Under the pieces are notes generated by a model. It did not search any database. It worked only from the letters and a program-made list of their open reading frames with translations, and was not told where the DNA came from. Source: Bacillota bacterium (lineage in GTDB: Bacteria; Bacillota; Clostridia; Christensenellales; Aristaeellaceae). From it: a stretch of 24,980 nucleotides of DNA. Made by a program: the position numbers and the translations under genes. Where the stretch lies: assembly GCA_023459675.1 (NCBI GenBank), contig JAEWTC010000031.1, positions 1 to 24,980 of the forward strand, written 5' to 3'. Shown in pieces: positions 1 to 6,825 of this stretch (positions are counted from its first letter, which is position 1; each line of letters begins with the position of its first letter).

Positions 1-1250
1 TGTTTTACCGCGCGGCGGAGCTGCTGGAAAAGCACGCCGAAGAAATCGCCGCCGTGCTCACCATGGAAATCGCCAAGGATAAGCGCTCCTCGCTGTTCGA
101 GGTGCAGCGCACCGCGGATTTCTTCCGTTATACCGCGGACGCGGGCAAAAGCATGGCGGGGGAGGCAATCGGGGGCGATAACTTCCCGGGGGGAAGCCGC
201 AGCAAGATATCGTACGTCAGCCGCGTGCCGCTGGGCACGGTGCTTGCCATTTCGCCGTTCAACTATCCCGTAAACCTGTCGGCCTCCAAGCTCGCGCCGG
301 CGCTGATCGGCGGCAACGCGGTGCTGCTGAAACCCGCAAGCCAGGGCGCGGTCAGCGCCCTGTATCTGGCGGACGTGCTGCAGGAGGCCGGGCTGCCTGC
401 CGGGGTGCTCAATACAATCACGGGCCGCGGCAGCGAGATCGGCGATTATCTGGTCACCCATCCGGGCGTGAACTTCATCAATTTTACGGGCAGCACCGCC
501 GTGGGCAGGCACATCGCCAAGGAAGCGGGCATGGTTCCGCTGATGCTGGAACTGGGCGGCAAGGACGCGGCCATCGTTTTGCCGGACGCCGATCTGGAAT
601 TCGCGGCGCAGAACATCCTCTCCGGCGCGTATTCGTATGCCGGGCAGCGCTGCACCGCCGTGAAGCGCATTCTGGCGGAAAACGCGGTGGCCGACCAGCT
701 GGTTCCCATGCTGCTGAAGGGCATCGCTAAACTGAAGGTCGGCGATCCGCGGGAGGACGCCGTCATCGTACCGCTGATCAACACGCAGGCCGCCGATTTT
801 GTGATGGAGCTTATTGCGGACGCCGTTGCCAAAGGCGCGAAGGTGCTCACCGGCGGAGGCCGGACGGGCAACCTGATTGAACCTACGCTGGTGGATTACG
901 TAACCGAAGAGATGCGGCTTGCGTGGGAAGAGCCGTTCGGGCCTGTGCTTCCCCTCATGCGCGTCAGCGGCATGCAGGAGGCCATCGACATCGCCAACCG
1001 CTCGGAGTACGGGCTGCAGTCGTCGGTGTTCACGCGGAATATTCACGATGCGTTTTACATCGCCAACCGGCTGGAAGTCGGCACGGTGCAGATCAACAAC
1101 AAAACGGAACGCGGCCCCGATCATTTCCCGTTTCTGGGCGTGAAAGCCTCCGGCATGGGCACGCAGGGCGTGAAATACGCGATCGAGGCCATGACCCGCC
1201 CCAAGGCGATCGTATTCAATTTGGAAGAGGGGCATGGCAGAATAAACTGA
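1..1250 (+). CDS. gapN: NADP-dependent non-phosphorylating glyceraldehyde-3-phosphate dehydrogenase, 5' end cut by window
   Basis: Aldehyde dehydrogenase family enzyme that oxidises glyceraldehyde 3-phosphate directly to 3-phosphoglycerate, making NADPH and bypassing the ATP-forming GAPDH/PGK steps. The frame is open from base 3, so the real start lies upstream; about 415 residues are visible and roughly 67 are missing. Numbering from the GTG at 54, the catalytic residues are N70 (in FNYPVNL), E166 (in LELGGKD) and C200 (in YAGQRCTAVKR). These sit exactly 84 residues before N154, E250 and C284 of Streptococcus mutans GapN, so the spacing of the family is fully kept. The C-terminal NNKTERGPDHFPFLG and GVKYAIEAMT blocks are also typical of GapN rather than other aldehyde dehydrogenases. 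It ends at TGA 1248-1250 and converges on the ABC operon. The 160-base gap to that operon holds only a weak bulged hairpin near 1253-1289 without a T-tract, not a convincing terminator. Confidence 0.93.
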   Translation, partial: FYRAAELLEKHAEEIAAVLTMEIAKDKRSSLFEVQRTADFFRYTADAGKSMAGEAIGGDNFPGGSRSKISYVSRVPLGTVLAISPFNYPVNLSASKLAPALIGGNAVLLKPASQGAVSALYLADVLQEAGLPAGVLNTITGRGSEIGDYLVTHPGVNFINFTGSTAVGRHIAKEAGMVPLMLELGGKDAAIVLPDADLEFAAQNILSGAYSYAGQRCTAVKRILAENAVADQLVPMLLKGIAKLKVGDPREDAVIVPLINTQAADFVMELIADAVAKGAKVLTGGGRTGNLIEPTLVDYVTEEMRLAWEEPFGPVLPLMRVSGMQEAIDIANRSEYGLQSSVFTRNIHDAFYIANRLEVGTVQINNKTERGPDHFPFLGVKASGMGTQGVKYAIEAMTRPKAIVFNLEEGHGRIN

Positions 1251-1410
1251 GCTTGCCCGCCGTTCCCCCCGGATCGGCGGAACAGGCAATTGCATTTGCG
1301 CCGAATTCCCGTTGCGCAGGCCGCCGGCGTTTCCCTGCTTGACGAAAACTTCGCCGCTTCATTGCCTGTGCTTTGCTTGCCCTGCCGCTTCTCTGCCTGC
1401 GGCGGGACCG

Positions 1411-2211
1411 TCAACTGCTGGCGCTCTGGTAGCGTTTCAGCCCCCTGCGGAATAGCCGGTTGGTGAACGCGAGCCACACAAACGCGCCTAGAATGCCCCA
1501 CACGGCATAGAGGGGCTCCATCTTTTTCAAAATAAACAGCGCCGGAAAATTCGTGAGTACGAAAATCGGCAATACGAATACGCCGACGTTCTGTATCAGC
1601 CGGGTGTAGATTCCCATAGGCAGGTTGTTGAAATCCCAGGAGGAATCCACGAGGCCGGTGAGCGCGTTGGTCTTGATCAGCTTGAACGCAAGCACCTGCG
1701 GCAGCAAAAACATGGAATACGCCAAAATGGAGCCGGAGAGCAGGTATCCGCAATACCCCAGCACGTCGAAAACGCCCACGCGCACGCCGATGCGGGCAAG
1801 GCCCGTGATCACGCACGCGACGCCCAGTAGCGTATCGGTCGTCAATAACGCCAGATCGCTGCGCTTGAGCGTCAGCATGAACTGCGTGGATACGGGCTTG
1901 ACTAAAAGCAGGTCCAGCTCCCCGGTCTGCACCTGACGGCCGATGCTGTACAGGTTGATCATGTACAGCCCGGCGTATGGGCCGGTGGCGATCATATAAG
2001 TACCGAAGAACACCAGCACCTCGTCCGGCGTGAGGCCGTTCACGGGCACACCGGTTTTATAGATCACAATCAGATACACGATTTTCGCCAGAAAATAGCC
2101 AAGCTCCATCGCGATCCCCGTGTAAAAATTGGCGCGGTATTCCAGCTGGCTCATCAGGCTGTTCTTGAGGAGAAGCCACCAAAGGCAGGCGTGTTTGCGT
2201 ATTTCCCGCAT
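1411..2211 (-). CDS. ABC-2 type transporter permease (PF06182 / DUF990 family)
   Basis: Membrane subunit of an ABC transporter of the COG4586/COG4587/COG3694 group, whose substrate is unknown. The protein is 266 residues, the usual family length, with about six hydrophobic segments (near residues 30-52, 63-85, 115-140, 145-170, 200-220 and 230-250) and the conserved GRQVQTGELDLLLVKP stretch at 90-105, which recurs in these proteins as 'I..G.L...L.KP'. The start is ATG 2209-2211. It is the last gene of a three-gene minus-strand operon, four bases after the preceding permease, so the two permeases probably form a heterodimer served by the ATPase at 3016-4002. Export of a lipid, peptide or drug-like compound is the usual guess for this group, but nothing here shows the cargo. 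Confidence 0.85.
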   Translation of the reverse strand: MREIRKHACLWWLLLKNSLMSQLEYRANFYTGIAMELGYFLAKIVYLIVIYKTGVPVNGLTPDEVLVFFGTYMIATGPYAGLYMINLYSIGRQVQTGELDLLLVKPVSTQFMLTLKRSDLALLTTDTLLGVACVITGLARIGVRVGVFDVLGYCGYLLSGSILAYSMFLLPQVLAFKLIKTNALTGLVDSSWDFNNLPMGIYTRLIQNVGVFVLPIFVLTNFPALFILKKMEPLYAVWGILGAFVWLAFTNRLFRRGLKRYQSASS

Positions 2212-2215
2212 CGTT

Positions 2216-3019
2216 TCAGCCCCCCGCCGCCAAATATTTACGCGAGCCCAGCTGCCACAGCCCGCGGCTGACGAGCAGCATCAGCCCGATCCAGACCCAT
2301 TGAAACGCGATGCCGAGCAGCGCATCCGCGTGCGTCGCCGTGCCGGTTAAAACGTCCACGGGAAAGCCCACGGCGTAATGAAACGGCAGGAACTTGAACG
2401 CCGCGCACAGCGTGCTTCCGAAGATCTCCAGCGGGAAGATGCCGCCGCTCAGCACCACGATCACGATGCGGACCGCCTCGAACAAAAACCCGATTTCCGA
2501 CAGCCAGAACGCCCACATGCCAACGCAGAAGAAAATGAGGAAGTTGAGCGTCAGCGCGCCAAACAGGATGGGCAGAAACAGCAGCACGCTTGGCACGGTC
2601 ACCGGGGACGTGTGAAAGTAAAGCCCTACCCCCGCCAGCGCCAGCGCCATCAGCCCCAACCCGCTCAGCAGCACCGCGGCCTTCTGCCCCAGAAAACAGA
2701 AGAGCCTGTAAGGCAGGTAATGAATCGGCCGGATGACATACTTGCTCAGCCCGCCGTTTTTGATGTCTTCGTTGATCTCGTACTCAAACCCGGTTTTCAG
2801 AAGCCGCCACAGCAGGGACGCGGCCACGGAGTAGGCCATCATCTGTGCGTAATCCCTGCCAAACAGTACGCCGCCGCCCACGCCGCTGTACAGCGCCTGC
2901 CACATGAACACCTGAATGAGTATCGGGAAGACGGCGCTTACGATTCCCAGCCAGAAGTCCGCCCGATAGGCCATCGTTTCCTTAACGCCCAGGCCGAAGG
3001 TATAGAGATACTTTTTCAC
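2216..3019 (-). CDS. ABC-2 type transporter permease (PF06182 / DUF990 family), second subunit
   Basis: Second 267-residue integral membrane subunit of the same transporter, related to its neighbour at 1411-2211. It begins KKYLYTFGLGVKETMAYRAD, the family's typical amphipathic N-terminus followed by the first membrane segment, and has about six hydrophobic stretches. The segment INEDIKNGGLSKYVIRPIHY (about residues 82-101) is the counterpart of the cytoplasmic 'G.L...L.RP' loop in its partner. The start is GTG 3017-3019, whose bases overlap the TGA stop of the upstream ATPase gene (GTGA), implying translational coupling. Two non-identical permeases plus one ATPase is the standard composition of this family. 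Confidence 0.85.
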   Translation of the reverse strand: MKKYLYTFGLGVKETMAYRADFWLGIVSAVFPILIQVFMWQALYSGVGGGVLFGRDYAQMMAYSVAASLLWRLLKTGFEYEINEDIKNGGLSKYVIRPIHYLPYRLFCFLGQKAAVLLSGLGLMALALAGVGLYFHTSPVTVPSVLLFLPILFGALTLNFLIFFCVGMWAFWLSEIGFLFEAVRIVIVVLSGGIFPLEIFGSTLCAAFKFLPFHYAVGFPVDVLTGTATHADALLGIAFQWVWIGLMLLVSRGLWQLGSRKYLAAGG

Positions 3020-4002
3020 GGCTGCTTTCCCCGCTGGTACAGCTTTGCGATGCCTTCCTCCACCGGAACGTCCAAAATGTTGAAATCGGTCACCGGCAGC
3101 GTTTCCAGCATCGCGGCGGATACCTCCCGCACGTCTTTATGCGCTACCTCCAGCGCCACCTGCACGCCTTCCCGGCTGCACACCGTGCCGAAACGGGAGA
3201 GGTCCTGCCGCGCCGCCGCTTCGTTTTCGAAGGTCACCTGAATACGCTTGCGCAGCCCGAAAAGATCGTTGATCTTTTTAAGCGCCCCGTCGTAGACAAG
3301 GGAACCGTCTGCGATTACGATGGTGCGCTTGCACAGGGTTTCGATATCGGCGATGGAATGGCTTGTCAGTAACACCGTGGTCTGCTTCTCCCGGTTGTAC
3401 TCCCGGAGGAAGTCCCTGATTCGCTGCTGGGAGATAAAATCCAGACCGATGGTCGGCTCGTCCAGAAAGATAACCTCCGGCTTGTGCAAAAGCGAGGCGA
3501 TCAACTCCATTTTCATCCGCTCGCCCAGCGACAGCCGCCGCACCTGTACGCCCATCAGGCCGCTCACGTTCAGGATCTCCGTCAGTTCGCCCAAAGTCTT
3601 GCGGTAGGCCGCTTCCTCAATTTCATAGATATGCCGGTTCAGCGTGAAGGATTCGATGGCGGGCAGATCCCACCAAAGCTGGCTTTTCTGGCCCATGACG
3701 ATTGAAAACCGCATCTTGAAGTTTTTTTTACGCTCCCAGGGCACGAAGCCCATCACCGTTGCGTGCCCGCCCGTGGGAAACAGAATGCCGGACAGCATTT
3801 TCAGCGTCGTGGTTTTTCCCGCGCCGTTGGGGCCCAGAAACCCCACCATCTCGCCCTTTTCCAGCGAGAAATCGATCCCTTTCACCGCTTCCTTATACAG
3901 CTTTTCACGGTGAATCAAACTGCGGAAGGAGGACTTCAGCCCTTCTTCCTTTTTGGTGTATTCAAACGTTTTTTTCAGACCGCTGACTTCGATCAAAGGC
4001 AT
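3016..4002 (-). CDS. ABC transporter ATP-binding protein (COG4586-like)
   Basis: ATPase subunit driving the two ABC-2 permeases downstream. Counting from a GTG at 4006-4008, Walker A (GPNGAGKT) is at residues 59-66, the Q-loop glutamine at 107 in MGQKSQLWWDLP, the signature LSLGERMKMEL at 159-169, Walker B VIFLDEPTIGLD at 179-190, and the switch histidine in LLTSHS at about 217. The signature is LSLGE rather than LSGGQ, which is characteristic of this subfamily. I place the start at ATG 4000-4002 instead of the GTG six bases upstream because the ribosome site GAGAGGG (4011-4017) is 8 bases from the ATG but only 2 from the GTG. The product is 328 residues, with an accessory C-terminal domain after about residue 235. 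It is first in the operon, with a promoter at 4039-4067. Confidence 0.88.
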   Translation of the reverse strand: MPLIEVSGLKKTFEYTKKEEGLKSSFRSLIHREKLYKEAVKGIDFSLEKGEMVGFLGPNGAGKTTTLKMLSGILFPTGGHATVMGFVPWERKKNFKMRFSIVMGQKSQLWWDLPAIESFTLNRHIYEIEEAAYRKTLGELTEILNVSGLMGVQVRRLSLGERMKMELIASLLHKPEVIFLDEPTIGLDFISQQRIRDFLREYNREKQTTVLLTSHSIADIETLCKRTIVIADGSLVYDGALKKINDLFGLRKRIQVTFENEAAARQDLSRFGTVCSREGVQVALEVAHKDVREVSAAMLETLPVTDFNILDVPVEEGIAKLYQRGKQP

Positions 4003-4038
4003 AGGCACAGCCCTCTCGTTTCATACTCCGTCTACGAC

Positions 4039-4067
4039 AGTATAGCTGTGGATTCTGCCGTTGTCAT
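4039..4067 (-). promoter_or_regulatory. sigma-A promoter of the ABC-2 transporter operon
   Basis: On the minus strand, ATGACA (4062-4067, five of six matches to TTGACA) is followed after 17 bases by TATACT (4039-4044). Transcription should start near 4032, giving a leader of about 30 bases before the ATG at 4002. Confidence 0.7.
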
Positions 4068-4142
4068 TCGAAAAAGCGCGCGATCCACAGAAAATTTTGA
4101 CATAAGCGCAATTTACGGCCGCACCGAATGGTTTCCGGCGGC

Positions 4143-4189
4143 AAAAATACGGCCCACGGTGCCCTGCTGCCAAGGGACGACGTGGGCCG
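4143..4189 (-). terminator. Rho-independent terminator of the sigma / anti-sigma operon
   Basis: Nine-base perfect stem CGGCCCACG / CGTGGGCCG (arms 4150-4158 and 4181-4189). The enclosed loop contains a further CCCT/AGGG pairing. Read on the minus strand the stem is followed by TATTTTTG (4143-4149). It lies 29 bases after the anti-sigma stop and ends transcription before the divergently organised ABC promoter region. Confidence 0.82.
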
Positions 4190-4217
4190 CATACTCCGTT
4201 ATCGTTTACAACCCGGG

Positions 4218-6023
4218 TTATTGGAACGACGCGCCCAGCAGCGTACCATCCACGGCGTTGAAGAGGGCGTAGGAATCGAAATTCTGTTTCGAGCCCTCCG
4301 TATCTCTATAGACTACGTACCACGCGGGGGTGAATACCATGCCGTCGGTTTTGTCGCCGGCGCGCGCCGGCGTGTAAACGAGCTCGACGCTCAGGATGGA
4401 TGCGAGCTCTTCGCCGAAGCGCGAGTTCGCCATTTCCTGCGGGAGGCGCGCCATCACCGTTTCCGGGGTAACCAGCGACGCGGGCGTTTCCACAACGTCG
4501 CCGCGGATGTACATATCGCGAAGCTGTAGGTTCGCGATGCCGTCCTTCGTCACGTAAACGCACAGGTCGAAGCGGCTGTCGCCCGTCGTCACGCCGTTTT
4601 GATAGTGCAGAAAGTAGCCCTCGTCGTCCTGGGAAACCTTTGCGTAATCGATAATCGGCGGATTCCAATATTGGTTTTCCCGTATCATCCGGTTCATCAC
4701 CGCGCCCAGGCTCTGGATGCGCTCCGTGTCCATGTCCAGCGCGTAATCGCAGAGATATCCTTCCACGTGCAGGTCGGAAAGCATCTTCTCCACCTCGGCC
4801 TTGGCTTCGTCCAGCGTGATTGTGGAAAGCGCGGTATTTATCAGCGTAACCCCTTCCCAGGGCTTTCCTTCGTCCGGCCATTGGCTATAAACGTTCCCGG
4901 CCAAATCGGCCGCCGCATGGCGCAGAGTCGGCAGCGGGAGGAGGTCCGGCTTGGCGGACGGGTCTTTGTAATTGCCGTTGTACGTTCCTTCGTATTCGTT
5001 GTAAAACAGCGCTTCCGGCGCCCAGCTCAGCTGCGCTTCGTCGTTGAATACGAGGAGATAGTCGTCAGTTTTGGCGACGCCGGATTGGTTGAACAGCGCG
5101 GGTTGAAGATCCGCCCCGAAGTCCCGCGCCGTTGCCCGGTAAACGGGCAGGGTTCCGGTTTCCGCGTACGCGTCGGGTACCGTCAGCTTAACGTCCCCGA
5201 TGCTTTGGGCAGGCGCATCGGCTGTTGCGGCCGGTGCGGGTGTCCGTTCGGCGATGCGTTCCGGCGCGATGACCACCGTCCAGGTTCCCGTGTGCCGGGT
5301 ATCCTCCAACATCGCGCCGCCCGGCGTCATCTCGTATACGGACGCCCACATCCGGATCGTATAGGTGTCGCCCTTGGCGATAACGACGGCGTCCGTCGCC
5401 TCAAACGAGAAGCGGAGGCTGCCGTCCCGCTGCGGCACAGCCGCGTAGCCGATGCTCACGGGACAGAGCATCTCGCCGCCGTCCACGCCGATCTGGTCGG
5501 GCAGCGTACGCACCACCAGCAGCTTGCCGCCCTTTTCTTTCGCAACGTCGGCCAGGGTCGGCGTACCGTCCGGCGCTTGCTCCGATTTTCCGCCTTCGCC
5601 GTAAATATCGTATCCGAACGGCTCGCCGGGCATGTGGTCTTCCGGGAGGATCACGGCGTTGCTTCCATCCTGCGGGCGGATGGTGCCGATTCCATATAGA
5701 CCGTTGTCTTTGTACACCACCTCGTCCAGCGTGAACACGATCCCGTCCAGGGTTAGCGCTTGGCCGACCGTTGCCGCATCGCCCTGCTCCAACCAGGTCT
5801 TCATGTCGCTTCCATAGAGCCTGCCGAAAAATTCCGTCACCTGGGATGAGAATGCCGCGTATGCCGCCGCCATCAGCAGCAGGAGCGTCGCGGCCGTTAA
5901 AAGTATCGTACGTGCCAAGTGCTTCATGGGTTTTTCCTCCGTTTTCTTCAGGGCGGAGGCAACGCGGCGCTCAAAGCTTTCGGGCGTCGAGCCGAACATG
6001 GGTTGATAATCCGTCGGTTTCAT
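4218..6023 (-). CDS. Membrane-bound anti-sigma-factor-like protein with large extracytoplasmic domain
   Basis: Probably holds the ECF sigma factor encoded just upstream in an inactive state and releases it on an envelope signal. The 601-residue protein has a short cytoplasmic N-terminus (1-32), one membrane segment (about 38-58, rich in Leu and Ala) and about 540 residues outside the cell. The first external part (about 60-250) resembles the DUF4179-type domain of clostridial anti-sigma factors (for example LDGIVFTLDEVVYKDNGLYG). A TPAPAATADAPA linker near 265-275 separates it from a second domain ending FTPAWYVVY..YALFNAVDGTLL, a pattern like PepSY/YycI-type folds. The start ATG 6021-6023 overlaps the sigma stop (ATGA), implying coupled synthesis. 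The cytoplasmic segment lacks an obvious HxxxCxxC zinc motif, so it is not a ZAS-type anti-sigma factor. Function is inferred from topology and gene pairing. Confidence 0.72.
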   Translation of the reverse strand: MKPTDYQPMFGSTPESFERRVASALKKTEEKPMKHLARTILLTAATLLLLMAAAYAAFSSQVTEFFGRLYGSDMKTWLEQGDAATVGQALTLDGIVFTLDEVVYKDNGLYGIGTIRPQDGSNAVILPEDHMPGEPFGYDIYGEGGKSEQAPDGTPTLADVAKEKGGKLLVVRTLPDQIGVDGGEMLCPVSIGYAAVPQRDGSLRFSFEATDAVVIAKGDTYTIRMWASVYEMTPGGAMLEDTRHTGTWTVVIAPERIAERTPAPAATADAPAQSIGDVKLTVPDAYAETGTLPVYRATARDFGADLQPALFNQSGVAKTDDYLLVFNDEAQLSWAPEALFYNEYEGTYNGNYKDPSAKPDLLPLPTLRHAAADLAGNVYSQWPDEGKPWEGVTLINTALSTITLDEAKAEVEKMLSDLHVEGYLCDYALDMDTERIQSLGAVMNRMIRENQYWNPPIIDYAKVSQDDEGYFLHYQNGVTTGDSRFDLCVYVTKDGIANLQLRDMYIRGDVVETPASLVTPETVMARLPQEMANSRFGEELASILSVELVYTPARAGDKTDGMVFTPAWYVVYRDTEGSKQNFDSYALFNAVDGTLLGASFQ

Positions 6024-6490
6024 TCGCGCGCCTCCTGTTCAAGCATTTCTTTGAGAAGCAGCCGCCCGCGGAAGAGCCGGGATTTCAGCGTACCCTGCGG
6101 CATGCCGAGCATCCGGGCGGTTTCTTCCACGGAATAGCCTTCCACATAGGTCAGCATCACGGGCAGCCGGTATTTTTCGTCAAGGGAAGTGAACATCCGG
6201 TAGAGCTCGGGCATCGCGTCCGGCGCGGTTTCCCGTTCTGGCAGGATGTCGGCGGGCGTCTCGCGCCTGCGCTTTCGTAGCAGCGCGTAGCATTCGTTGA
6301 TCAGGATACGGATCACCCATGCGCGCAGGGCGTCCGGGTTTCGCAGCTTGTTTTGTTTGCGCCACGCCTTTTCGATGGTTTCCTGCACCGCGTCTTCCCG
6401 GTCGCACAGCTGCGGCAGGATCGCTGTGGACACTCGGTAGAGCGTATCCTGTATCGCCACGATGCGGCCGGCAAACTCCTCTTGCGTCAT
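6020..6490 (-). CDS. ECF-type RNA polymerase sigma factor
   Basis: Alternative sigma factor of the extracytoplasmic function class, 156 residues. Region 2 spans about residues 8-75, including DREDAVQETIEKAWRKQNKL and the RAWVIRILINECYALLRKRR segment that binds -10 DNA. Region 4 is near 100-152, with the helix-turn-helix YSVEETARMLGMPQGTLKSR that reads the -35 element. There is no region 1.1 or 3, as expected for ECF factors. The start ATG 6488-6490 follows GGAGGA (6496-6501) at good spacing. The gene overlaps the next one, a membrane anti-sigma candidate, by ATGA. An ECF-like promoter directly upstream (6542-6570) suggests the factor transcribes its own operon. Confidence 0.93.
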   Translation of the reverse strand: MTQEEFAGRIVAIQDTLYRVSTAILPQLCDREDAVQETIEKAWRKQNKLRNPDALRAWVIRILINECYALLRKRRRETPADILPERETAPDAMPELYRMFTSLDEKYRLPVMLTYVEGYSVEETARMLGMPQGTLKSRLFRGRLLLKEMLEQEARE

Positions 6491-6541
6491 ATCGGTCCTC
6501 CGGTGGTTACTTGAGTGACTGTAAAATCGATCTTACTCTTT

Positions 6542-6570
6542 ATAGATGCCAGAGCACAGCCGAAGGTTGC
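6542..6570 (-). promoter_or_regulatory. candidate autoregulatory ECF promoter
   Basis: On the minus strand GCAACCTT (6563-6570) and CATCTAT (6542-6548) are separated by 14 bases and lie about 52 bases before the sigma ATG. An AAC-containing -35 and a CGTC/CATC-type -10 are typical of ECF-dependent promoters in Bacillota, and no good sigma-A promoter is seen here. Assignment is by motif likeness only. Confidence 0.6.
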
Positions 6571-6602
6571 GTTCTAGCGAAAATACTTCGTGAATCGTAA
6601 CA

Positions 6603-6759
6603 CGGTTTCCGCCGTAAATCCAGCGCTGCCGCGCGCTGGGCTTGTGAAGAACCCGTACGCGCAATCCGCTTCCAAAGGCGGCCGGTTTACTTTCCTGCGC
6701 ATTTCCAAAACCGGACGCGGGGAGAAAACCGATCCTATTCGCACGAATTCTGCGGTTTT
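6603..6759. repeat. five CGGTTT / AAACCG copies upstream of korAB
   Basis: CGGTTT occurs at 6603-6608, 6683-6688 and 6753-6758; its complement AAACCG at 6708-6713 and 6726-6731. Four of them form two inverted pairs: CCGGTTT 6682-6688 with AAACCGG 6708-6714, and AAAACCG 6725-6731 with CGGTTTT 6753-6759. The 335 bases between the sigma gene and korA (6491-6825) hold no convincing gene, only this set plus the ECF promoter and the korA promoter. They may be regulator-binding half sites or alternative RNA hairpins. Confidence 0.5.
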
Positions 6760-6768
6760 CCCGCCCGG

Positions 6769-6798
6769 TTGTTATCCTTTGCCGTTTTAGGGTATACT
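6769..6798 (+). promoter_or_regulatory. sigma-A promoter of korAB
   Basis: TTGTTA (6769-6774), 18 bases, then TATACT (6793-6798). Transcription would begin near 6805, about 20 bases before the korA ATG at 6826, whose ribosome site AAAGGGGG is at 6809-6816. The promoter abuts the last CGGTTTT repeat (6753-6759). Confidence 0.7.
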
Positions 6799-6825
6799 AA
6801 GGATATAGAAAGGGGGAATACCCTG

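Noticed and set aside
1253..1410. Terminator between gapN and the convergent ABC operon
   Set aside because: Only bulged GC-rich pairings with no T-tract on either strand.
6590..6790. Small open frame between sigma and korA
   Set aside because: No ribosome site or recognisable domain, and it runs through the korA -35 and the CGGTTT repeats.
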